DNA of 64,000 nt, taken from assembly GCF_004798865.1 (NCBI RefSeq), contig NW_025336481.1, positions 181,908 through 245,907 of the forward strand, given 5' to 3'. This document shows, piece by piece, positions 55,058 through 64,000 of the stretch; position 1 is the first letter of the stretch; every line of letters starts with the position of its first letter. Source of the DNA: Varanus komodoensis (taxonomy: Eukaryota; Chordata; Lepidosauria; Squamata; Varanidae). The position numbers were made by a program, and so were the translations under genes. The notes below the pieces were generated by a model. It was not told the DNA's origin and ran no database searches. It was given only the letters and a program-made list of their open reading frames with translations.

Positions 55058-55089
55058 CCCCCCCCCGCCCCCCCCACCCCCCCCCCCCC
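55058..55089. repeat. C-rich run (C9-G-C8-A-C13)
   Basis: Thirty of 32 bases are C. The reverse strand is a strong G-quadruplex candidate. Length may be unreliable in the assembly. Confidence 0.9.
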
Positions 55090-55119
55090 GGCCGGCCGGT
55101 CCCACCTCCCGCTGGCGAT

Positions 55120-55310
55120 GCTCAGTGCGGATTAGAAGCGCCTGCAGGTTTCAAGGTTAATTCAGATTCCTTGGCAAGGTGAGCCAGTCCTGATGGCTAT
55201 CTCTGATCTGGCTGGCGGAGTTTTTGTCTTTAATTTACAGTGCAAATTTGAGATAATTCTGCCACTAATATGGCAATAAATAGGGTCAGGGAAACGATTC
55301 TTCTCCACCC
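55120..55310. promoter_or_regulatory. AT-rich island in VSTM2L intron 1, strong candidate
   Basis: CAAGGTTAATTCAGATTCC, GTCTTTAATTTACAGTGCAA, TTTGAGATAATTCTGCC and CACTAATATGGCAATAAATA form one of the clearest unique AT-rich blocks. An intronic enhancer is a reasonable guess. Confidence 0.45.
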
Positions 55311-56879
55311 ACTCAGAAAACAATCGCCCTCCCGTGCTGCACTCCGAGCCACTTGCCAGGCCGCCAAGCCAAGGCCGCTCCTTCATCTGGAAAAGGGCAA
55401 TCGCATAATTACGGAAGGAGCTGCTCCTCTGCCGACAGCCCGCAAAGCCCGAACAATGGAGGCCAGATGGCGGGGGGGGGGGGGGCTCTGCCTGCCAGAG
55501 ACCAGTCACGGGTGGCTGGCCCTGCAGGACACAAAGGCCAAGCAGCCGCTCCAGGGAGGGGGGCGCCTCGGCCCTCCAGCGGCCGCCCGGCCGGCTGGTC
55601 CCGAATGCTGCGCTTGCCGGGAGCTGCTTCCACACTGGAGGAACCCATCTGCCGTAACACCGGGAGGAGCAGCCCTGCCGAACGCCAGGCCAGCAGCCCG
55701 GGTGTCCCATGCGCCCCGGCTGGCAGCACCTCTCCGGGGAGTCAGGTGCCCCATTTCCCCAGTGCCGACCCCCTTTAGCTGGAGATGCCTCGGGGAATGC
55801 TTGTCCTCTGCCGCAGACCCCCCCCAGCCCCCGCCCCACGCTCTCCCTCCTCCGCAGATGCCTCCACCCACACAGAGAGAAGCAGCCCCACCGCCCCCGT
55901 GCGCTTGCAGGGGCCGGCCGGCCCATGCCAAGCTTGCCCGCCATGCAGTGGCTCCCACCTCCCGCACCCTGCTTCTGGGGCAGGCTCCCTCCGACCCTGG
56001 AGGTTCCACGGGGTGCTCTTCCCCAGGGCCAGTCAGTCCCTCTCAGCCGCCCCGAAGTGCCCGGCTGCACCTCGCCTCGCCACACTGGGCTCCGCTCGCT
56101 ATCGGCGCGTTGCACCTGGATTTTCAGTCCTGCCCGCCGGATGCGGAGCGTGCCAGGCAGTTCTCATCCGGCAGGACCGAAGCGCTCCTGGCCGGTGCTC
56201 CTCGCTGTGCAGAAGGTCGGGGGGGGCACGTTCCCAGTGGCTGCTGCAACGGCTGGGGCACCGAGTGCCAAAGGAGGGGGTCCTTACGGGTTCTTGTGAC
56301 TCTCCGCGGAGCTGCCCTGGTGGGGGGCACTTTCCAGGGCACTGTTGTGGAGAAGGGCAGGGCAGAGTAAAGCCAAGTCGGCAGGGCAGGGCAGGGCCAG
56401 TGGGGTGACACTGAAGTGACTCCTGTCGGTCGTGCCTGCGTTTGCGATGCGCCCGGGCACGGGCAGACGGATCCTCCTCCGTGTCTGCAGGGCTGAGCTG
56501 TGGGTCTTCGGCGCCTGGCAGGGCCCTGCTCCCGGGCTCAGTCCCCGCAGCATCCCTCGTCGCAGGATCCGGTGGTGGGGAGGAGCTGGGAGAGGAGTTG
56601 CTGAGCCAAGCAGAGAATAGTTCCACCTGGGCCAGCGCTGCGTCTGTGAATGGGGACCGGAGTAGTTTCACCACCGCGGAAACGGCAACCCGCACGCCGT
56701 GGGCTCGACCCGGCTTGGCCCGGGCAGGACAGCAGCTGCTTTGCTCGCCTCCCGGAAGAGGGCAGTCGGGCGGCTGAGCTCGGCTGCCCAGTGGCTCGGC
56801 CCGGCGCTTCTCTGCTGCCAGGCCAGGTGGCCTGCACGGGGCGGGGGGAGGTGGAGGGGGCGGCGCTCGCCGCTGGAGT

Positions 56880-57045
56880 GAGACTGCGCTGCAATTAGGT
56901 CTCTCAAACGCCTGGACTCGCCCAACCATAATCAACCATGAATGCTGAGCAGGGGCTCGCGGAAGGCAGAGAGAGGAGCGGCACTCCGTCTCCACCCCGC
57001 ACATAGTAACAGTCGTTAAAGCACCTGGGGAGTGGGGAGCGGGAG
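56880..57045. promoter_or_regulatory. AT-richer island in VSTM2L intron 1
   Basis: CTGCAATTAGGTCTCTC, CAACCATAATCAACCATGAA and CATAGTAACAGTCGTTAAAG appear in an otherwise GC-rich stretch. Putative conserved element. Confidence 0.3.
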
Positions 57046-57804
57046 GGATATTGATAGCCAGGCCCAGCTCCCCACCGGGACCCCCTGCAAGTGACGCTTT
57101 CCCACTTCGGGGGCTGCGAGCGTGGCAGCCCCCTCTGTCCTATGCAGCCTCCGTCCCTCCCCAGGCGAGCAGGCCCAGAAAGGGGGCCCTCCCGCCCGCC
57201 AGGCAGGCAGAGAGCGGCGGGTGGCCCTTGTCCCGGCATGGAAAGGAGCGTGTTCCCCTTGCTGAGGCCGGCGGGGCGCTGGGGGGCGGCAGCCACGCGT
57301 GGAGGCACCGCTTGGCCACCCGGAGGGCCTTCTTCACTTTAAGACGCGGGTCCTGGGGTGCTGATGCCTCTCCCTGTCTGGGTTTCTGGGGAGCGGCTGG
57401 AAGTCAGCGGGAGGCTCCCTGGCCCGGCTCAGTCCGAGGCCGCCCGTGTTCTCCCGCATGCACCCTGCAGGGCACATCTGCACGGGCAGAGCTGCGGGCA
57501 CTGGTAGGCCAACGGGCAAGGTCCGGTGCTCCAGTCCACGGGCCCACGGGCTCCATGCTCTCCCCAAATGACAATTATTTGGTGCACTGAGAGCCCTCCC
57601 TCCTGGGCACCCTTGAAAGAGCAGGGCCTGCTTGGGGGTGGCTCCCCACCAGGCGTGGGGTCTCCCCACGGATGGAGGCCGGCCGGCTCCGCTGCCCCCC
57701 GGGGCAAGCAAAGGGCTGCTGCTCAGAGGCTGGCTGCTTTGCTGGAGCAGGTTGCAAACTGGGGGTGCCACTTGCCTTTCTCCTTGCTGTGCTTTATCTT
57801 TTAA

Positions 57805-57882
57805 TTCTGATTTTGCACCCAGCTTTCATTTCTGTTGTTGGCCGGCTTGAGCGTTATTTCAGTGGAAAGGCAGGATGCACTC
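57805..57882 (+). repeat. Possible LINE/SINE 3' tail
   Basis: GGCCGGCTTGAGCGTTATTT and CAGTGGAAAGGCAGGAT resemble the TAAGCCGCTTTGAGCATTTTAGTGGAAAAGCGGGATATAAAT tail found on squamate retroposons (recalled), related to the tail at 640-680. Confidence 0.35.
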
Positions 57883-60094
57883 CTTCTCCACCCTCCTCAT
57901 CATTGCCACCGCCACCGCCACACCCAGCAGCCACGTGAGTGAGGAGCCAGGCAGGACAATTCCCGGCCCTTGCAGCGGGCGCCTTCCCGGTCCCTTTGGC
58001 ACTGCCTCAGTTTCCTGTGCCCTGGAAACCCCACTCCAAGCCCCCAGCGCTCCCTCCATGGATCCAGCATCGCTCGGCCCCCAAGTGCCACCATGGAAGC
58101 AGCTGCGTCGCCTCTTCCCACACGCTGCCACGGGACGAGCTCTTGGGAGCCCAGCCACTGGGGAAGGCACGCCAGGGAGCGCCGGGGGGCGCAGGCAACG
58201 GGTGTGCTGGATATGGGAGAAATGAAATTATCCCCCACTGCCCAAAGGTCAGTGGAGCTCCAGGTGATGCAAGCAGGAGAAGAAGAGAAGTGCCCTTGTT
58301 GGCTTCGGGTGTAGCTGTTTTCCCGGTTGCTTCTCTGGGTGGGGGTTCGACACTCGCGCTCCGCTTGCGGCTGCCTCTCCCGGCCCGGAGCTCCCTGCCC
58401 TTCCCTGCCCTCTCCCTCGTGGCTTGTAGGCCTGCCTGGCCTTGGCAAAAGGTGCACAGCACCCGAAGGACGGGCCCCCTGCCCTTTCCCCATTGGCCTT
58501 GTGAGCCATTTGACCCGGCGCGTTGCAGAGGCTGCTGCCCGGGGCTCCATCCCCTCTCTGCAGGATCACGGGCGGCTCCGGGGCGCACCTTTCCCCAGGT
58601 TTCTCTTGCCACCTTTCCAGGCATTCCATCACACAGCCAGAAGGTGGCGTGTGGGATGGGGCATGGTGAGCGCGTGGGAGCATTTGCAGTGTGCTGGTCT
58701 GTTAATAGCTCATTATCTTTGTTCTAAAAAAAGCGAGAAAATGCTCAGAAAGCAGAGGAGAGGCCCGGAAGATGACCTCAGGCATGTACCGCAGGCACCA
58801 GCGCCCTGCGATTGCAAGAGCAGGAGCAGCACTCCTGGAGCGGGGCCCTGGCGGCCCTTCCCGGCAGCCAGCGGCTCTGTGGGCACAGAGGAGTCGCAGG
58901 CAGCTCCCGAGGGCGGGCCCTGGGGCTTCTGCGGAAGGCGGCGGGCCCCGCTCCGTGCGAGGGGCTGCTGCCCAGTCCCTTTGCCCTCCCGCAGCGGCTC
59001 ACCGGTCCGGAAGCCCCTTGCCTGAAAGGGTCTGATGGAGCTTTTCCCCGCAGCTTCTTTCTGCCAAACCAGCGGCCTGCTGCCAGGCAGCACTCGGCCG
59101 CTTGTGCTAAATGCGGAGGCGCTTCCCTAGCCGTGGGGACGCTGCCTCTCCCCTTGGATTGGCTGAGCTCAGCTTGGGAAGAGAGTCCTGCCGGAAGCAC
59201 TCGGCTTCCCAGCCCCTCTGTCTGCTGCTGGAAGCCGGCTGGACTTTTGCAAGCCGGGCAAATCTGCAGGCTGCTGTTTGCACGAAGCATCCAGCTCTAG
59301 AGCCTCGTGCGCACTGCGAGGTTTTCCATGCGCAATGTCCCCATTCACCTCAGTGGAGGGGCAGCTCCTCTCGCAGCCCTCAGACTCCAGTGAAAGGCAA
59401 GGATTTGTGGACAGGAACTGGGTGCAAGTCTCAGGGCCCAGCATGGTCTGCTGGATGAGCCGGAACGCGAACCCCTGAACTGGCCCCAGCGGCTGGGCCA
59501 ATGGGTCTGTGCAGTCGCTCGGGGGAGAAAGCGCGAGGAACTGTCTTCCAGCTTTGCAAGCACATCCTCCACAAGGCACACAAAGCCCATCCTCTGCCAG
59601 CTCTCTGGAGGGGGCCTGGGGCTCGCCGGACAGTTTGCCTAGGAATTTGTGGGGCCACATTAATTTGACCAGCTGGGGGGAGAGTCGGGCCCTGGAGGGC
59701 GTCAGTCGTGTCCGGAGGGCAGGAGCGAAACGCTGCAGGGCAAGTCTTTCCCTGACTTGGGCGTGCCGTCGGCTCTCCAGCAAGGAAGAGCGAGCGAGCG
59801 CAGACACGGGCCGCAGGGAAAGGGAGCGCGAGGCAGCCCGAGATGAGATGCAGCCGCCACAGGCCTCGCTGGGTGCGGGCCCTCCCTCGCCCGACCCGCG
59901 TGTGCCTGCGCTGCGCCCAAGGGCCCCGTCTGGTGCCAGAGCTGGGCACAAGCGGCCCAGGGAGGGTCCGTTTCACCAGGCGTCTCCAGCAGCAGGAGAA
60001 ACCCTCCAGCTCCTGACAGGTCGAGCTCGGAATTTGCCAGGGCTGAACTGAGCCCCTCTCCTGTTGGGAGGGGCTTGGGGGCAGGGGGCTGTGC

Positions 60095-60119
60095 CTCCCC
60101 TCCCCTCCCCTCCCCTCCC
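60095..60119. repeat. (CTCCC)n pentamer repeat
   Basis: Five units of CTCCC in tandem. Confidence 0.95.
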
Positions 60120-60769
60120 TGCAGTGAGAGCATCAGCTGTGCTGGCAGGGCCCCACCTCCCACCATCCTGGTCCCCGCAAGGCGGGCGTGAGCAGAGCGC
60201 CAGCGAAGTGCCGACAGGCCCGTCCTCCGCCTCCCTGGAGGCTTCCTTTCTTCCCTGGCTGGGCCTCCTTTTCAAGGGGCGTTTGACGGATGCGCTTCGA
60301 GTCTGTGGGGGTGCTCTGGAGGCTGGCCAGGCACGCGAGGGGCCCGGGATGCGGCCCCTCTGCGCTGCACGGCTGTGGGTCGCGCTTCCCGCCAGGTGCC
60401 CGTCCCTGCAGCCCTGCTCAGCTCCTGCAAGCCCAGGGCGGTGGCTTCTTTCATGGAATCGCACGGGGGATTCCGCTGTACGGGGCGGCATTATGTTCTT
60501 CTTGAAGGGCCAGGCTGGACACCTGGGGGGCCGGGGCTGGCCAGAGCCAGGGGGGCGTTTGCAGAGCTCGGCTGGAGGGCCAGCTCTGCTCCCGGACGCC
60601 TCTCCCTGTCTTGTGGACACCTGCAGAAGGGGCTCCTCCTCTCTCTGAAGAGCCCTCAGAAACCCCAGCCCGGCCCGTTCAGTTAATTGCAGGGAACAAG
60701 GAGCTTCACAGGCTCATGCCGTTTCCAGGCACAATAGGAAGAACTGGGTTTGATCGGGGGCTGGAGAAG

Positions 60770-60787
60770 CCCCCCCCCCCCCCCCCC
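60770..60787. repeat. C18 homopolymer
   Basis: Eighteen C in a row, the longest pure homopolymer I noticed in the window, just before a CR1 fragment. Confidence 0.95.
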
Positions 60788-60811
60788 GAGCGGCACCCCT
60801 GATGACAGGGA

Positions 60812-61075
60812 CTGTTCAGCCCAGAGGAAAGGGCAAGTGAGGGGGGGCAGGAATGGCAGCGGGGTTTAAAATGACTCCTGGTGTGGAGTGAGGCGCAATG
60901 TCTTCCTCTCGTGTAGCCTCCGAGCAGCCGGTGGGATCCCTCCATGAGGCGACTGATGAGCGGATCAGGACAGGTTGAAGGACGCGCTTCTCCACACTGA
61001 CCCGCTCCATGGTGGAATTCGCTGCCACGGGAAGGGAAGTGGGGCGGCTGCCGTCGTTCTGGAGCGGAAAGGCGG
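60812..61075 (+). repeat. CR1/L3-type LINE 3' fragment
   Basis: In order on the + strand: CTGTTCAGCCCAGAGGAAAG, GGGTTTAAAATGACTCCTGG, TGTGGAG, CTTCCTCTCGTGTAGCCTCC, AGGACAGGTTGAAGGACGCG, CTTCTCCACACTGACC and ATGGTGGAATTCGCTGCCAC. This follows the L3/CR1 C-terminal region (phrases such as GGACAGATAAAAGGAAGTACTTCTTCACACAGCGC and TATGGAACTCGCTACCAC, recalled). Diverged and non-coding. Confidence 0.65.
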
Positions 61076-63064
61076 GCGGCTGCAGCTTGCGGAAATTAAA
61101 AGCTCCCCCCCCACAAGGTTATTGTAAAGTTAAAAAGCCTCGCCAAACCAGGAGGGCGGGCTATGGGGGATGTCAAAGAGGGCCGTGGCACATGTGCAGA
61201 GCGCTGCCTGGCAGCCGCCGCCGAGTCTGTCATGCGCCGCTGATGGGTGGCAGAAGACAGAGCTGCCGGGCACACCGGGTTCACGGTGCCGCTCGTCCTG
61301 CAAATTAGCCGTGGCCACGAGCGACACCGCGTCAGCCTTGCAGAAGCAAGACGGAGGGAAGCCGCCGCAGCTGCTGGGGAAGAGACTCTGCCTGGAAGTC
61401 CACGAGCTGCTCGCTCACAGCAGGTGCCCTTCCGCAGCCTCGGCCTTAACGAGCGCAGCTAATGAGCCACCAGGCAGAGGGGCACTCCAAGGTGCAGGAG
61501 CCCCCCCACCGCACGATCCCTCTCCTGCCTTGCAGCAAAGTGCCCCTCCCACGCTGCCGGCCAAGCCGGCCGGAGAGGCCCTCTCTGCCGGCTGCCGGAG
61601 AGGCAGTTACGGCCGTCGCCACTCATTTCCAGCCTGCTCTTCCCCGGTGATGGCCCAGCATGCCAGGCAGGCGATGAAGCCATTAAGGCTGGAAAATGGC
61701 CTCCTCCTCCTCCCCTGGCCCCGGGCTTTGTCCGCACAGCAAGCGAGGGCACACGGCTCGCCCGCGCGGTTAGCGGCAACCAGGCACCTGGCGAACCTCC
61801 CCGGTGCCTCACTCTCGGGAAAGCGCTGCCTGGGGAGCTAACAGGCAGAGTCCTGAGCCAGGGTTAGTTCTCGGCTTATGATCCTGGTTGCTTGGGAGAG
61901 AAACAACCCAGGGATCCCCAGGGAGTGGAATGGAACCCTGACAGGACCACAGGTCAAGGCTTCTGGATTGGCAGAGCTGCCCCTGCTGGCTGCAGGGGGC
62001 ATCAAGCACCAGCGCCCCTCTTGGGACTGCCCGGCCAGCCAGGACTGGGCTGCATCATTGGCCCCCAGCCGGGCCGGCTGATGTCACATGGCCAAAATGC
62101 AGGCCTCTCCTCTCCATTCGATTGCTCCCCTCCCTCACCAGCGTGCTGCAGCTGCGGCCTGGCCTCGTCTCCAAAAGGCGCTCCTGCCATCACGGGGCAA
62201 TTAAATCCAAATACCGGGATTGCAAGAAACAGAGGCTATGACTTGAAAACCCAGGGACACACAGATCATGCCGGAGCAACAGCCCACCATGGCAGCCACT
62301 GCGGCCAACAGAAATGCGCGACTGATGCTCACTTCCGAGCGGTCCGGGCATCCCTCTTTGGGGAGGCTGCTCCAGGGCCTGGGTGCCCCCCACCGTGGGG
62401 GGACCCGAAACCCTGGGGGCTGCCGAGCTGAGCTGGGCTGAGCTGGGAGCTGCCAGTCCCAGGGGATTTCTGGTTCAGCCACGGAGCACAGTGACTGGCT
62501 CAGCAGAGGGCAGGTCAGCCCTGTGCTCTGGCCAGGCTCTGGAAGGAGCCCAGGCCACTGAGCCCGGAACCAGCTCGGGTCCAGCAGGCGCCCTGTGGGA
62601 GCCGAGCCTGGAGGCAGCAAGAGCAGAGCTGGGGGCTACTCAAGAATGCCCCTCCCACCATGCTAGGCCTTGGGGCCACCCCTTAGGGCGTGACCCAAGA
62701 TTCGGGGTAGACAGAAGGCTCGTTCCTCGAGCACCAGCAATGGACGGAGCAGGTTACCATTGGCCACGCGGTTGAGGATGTGGGGGGGGGGGCGCATGCC
62801 TCGCCCCCGGGTCCCAGAGCAATGGGTGGGACTCCGCCTGGCCACAGCCCGGACAGGACACGGGTGGACTGGCCCGTCCACTGAGATTTGTTGGGGTCGA
62901 AGGGCCTCTGGCCGAAGGGCTCCGTGGCGCAGCGTGGGGGTCTTGGAGAGCCACTGGGCATGGCTGCCCGGAAGGCGCTCTGCTGGCGGCTGCCGGCCCT
63001 GCGTGGGCCGAGTCCCTCTTGCCCGGCCGGCTGCAGCAGTGAGGGCGCGCTCAGGGCGGGAGGT

Positions 63065-63260
63065 AAGTGCCAGCTCGCCCGTATATCTCCGCTTTATGGG
63101 AGCACCAAGCTGTCCCAGCAGGCGCTTTCAATTCTGTTTATCTGCGTTTCCCCATTGAGTTCATTTTATTTCCCCTGATTTTTGTTTCCTGAAAGATTTA
63201 TTCATCCTGATTTTCTCAGTTTATGACAGGGGAATGCTATAAAGCCGCGCTTGCCGAGGC
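63065..63260. promoter_or_regulatory. AT-rich island in VSTM2L intron 1
   Basis: TTTCAATTCTGTTTATCTGC, CATTGAGTTCATTTTATTTC, CTGATTTTTGTTTCC and GATTTATTCATCCTGATTTT form an AT-rich block of about 190 bases ending TGCTATAAAGCCG. No repeat match. Putative conserved element. Confidence 0.4.
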
Positions 63261-64000
63261 CACGGAAGCCTCTCCCTCGCGCTGTTTGTGTGCCAGAGAA
63301 GCGATCCGTGCCGTGGCAGAGGAGGCGGGTGGCAGCAAGGGGGCGCGCGTCTCTGCAGAGGCGGGGGCCGCGGGCCTCGGGCCAGTGCGTGCCGCTTGTG
63401 GGACCGTGGCTTCGCTGCCCGCGGACGGCTCCGCACAAGCGGCTGAGCGCTTTCCCCCATGGCGCTTCCTTAGCGAGCACGGGCAGCTCAGCGCGTCCTC
63501 CGCACCTGCAGCACCGGGCTCATCGGCACAGCGATTCGCCAGCCAGCCAACCGCGCTGGCCCACCAGCTTGCTCCGTCACCCAGACCTCCAGGCCCGCGG
63601 GAGGCACGCACCGTCCGTGCTGACGGGACGTGGAAGTGGCAGGCGGCCCTCCCGGCTTGCGGACCCACGAGCTCTCGTGCCACTCAGACCGGGCCACGGA
63701 GGCACTTTGGCTGCCACCGCGGGGACCTTCTCCGGGGCAGCTTTTCTGTAGCCCTCCTCAGGCAAATACGCCCGACTGAATGGAGCTAAGGTTCTAGTTC
63801 TCATTATTCCTCCAAATTAGGATCGCCCACACCTGTGGGGCAGAGGACTCGGCCACGCCTGTCCCCCGATCCCAAGGGACTGGGGCTGTCTGTGCGGACG
63901 GGCGCCCCCCAAGCGCCTTCACGAGAGATGCCTTGGTTACAGCACCGCCTGCGACTGTGGGGCTCCACGTGTGGGGGAAGTTCAGGAAGGCCGGTTTGGC

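Larger units (their letters stand above)
45513..64000 (+). other. VSTM2L: VSTM2L intron 1 (partial)
   Basis: From the exon 1 donor to the window end I found no exon 2, which should encode a segment like ALFTETPHDMTARTGEDVEMACSF. So intron 1 is at least 18.5 kb; the human one is also long, as recalled. It contains few recognisable repeats, several AT-rich islands (near 50.0, 54.5, 55.2, 56.9 and 63.2 kb), compound simple repeats and many G/C runs. No other gene is seen. Confidence 0.8.

Noticed and set aside
61860-62300. Possible palindromic DNA transposon (CAGGGTTAGTT... and AAACCCAGGG)
   Set aside because: The arms are short and imperfect, and I could not match a known element or find terminal repeats with a target duplication.
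45513-64000. VSTM2L exon 2
   Set aside because: I looked for a segment like TARTGEDVEMACSF in any frame and did not see it; exon 2 is taken to lie beyond the window.
1-64000. CRISPR arrays, bacterial operons, integrated prophage or plasmid features
   Set aside because: The window has spliced vertebrate exons and vertebrate retroposons throughout; no spaced direct repeats or operon-like frames were seen.

Overview
This is a GC-rich piece of a vertebrate nuclear genome, most likely from a squamate reptile. It covers the 3' end of CTNNBL1 and the 5' end of VSTM2L, both on the + strand. The organism call rests on the repeats: several 5'-truncated CR1/L3 LINE fragments, tRNA-derived SINE pieces of the squamate type (the 'CCTACCTCACAGGG' core), a non-LTR retrotransposon tail reading 'GTAAGCCGCCCCGAG...GGGGCGGCAT' followed by (AAT)n, and palindromic 'GGACTACAACTCCCA' MITE-like copies. 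The high GC, many G/C homopolymers of 12-18 bases and a dense CpG island suggest a microchromosome or another GC-rich compartment; that is inference.

Layout. 1-14030 is a large CTNNBL1 intron with an inverted pair of LINE tails, a CR1 fragment and several AT-rich islands. 14031-23544 holds the last five coding exons of CTNNBL1: 14031-14128, 15603-15683, 20206-20343, 21100-21172 and 23456-23544. All have GT/AG borders and matching phases, and together they encode the C-terminal ~160 residues ending LLENF. The 3' UTR is about 130 bases with an ATTAAA signal at 23652. 23676 to ~45100 is intergenic: no further gene is recognised, only CR1, SINE and MITE debris and AT-rich islands that look like conserved regulatory elements. 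~44100-46800 is a CpG island centred on the first coding exon of VSTM2L (45401-45512, signal peptide). 45513-64000 is VSTM2L intron 1; exon 2 (Ig V-set start) was not found, so the gene continues past the window.

The two genes are neighbours in the same order and orientation on human 20q11.23 (from memory), so this is conserved microsynteny. CTNNBL1 is an ARM/HEAT-repeat protein of the PRP19-CDC5L spliceosome complex. VSTM2L is a small secreted Ig-domain protein expressed mainly in brain. They are not known to work in one pathway. The AT-rich islands fit the pattern of long-range enhancers for a developmentally regulated gene such as VSTM2L lying in its intron, upstream desert and the introns of a housekeeping neighbour.

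Limits: exon calls rest on protein similarity recalled from memory and on splice signals. Repeat family names and edges are approximate. AT-rich islands are proposed from base composition and motifs only. No prokaryotic-type system or novel protein-coding system was found.
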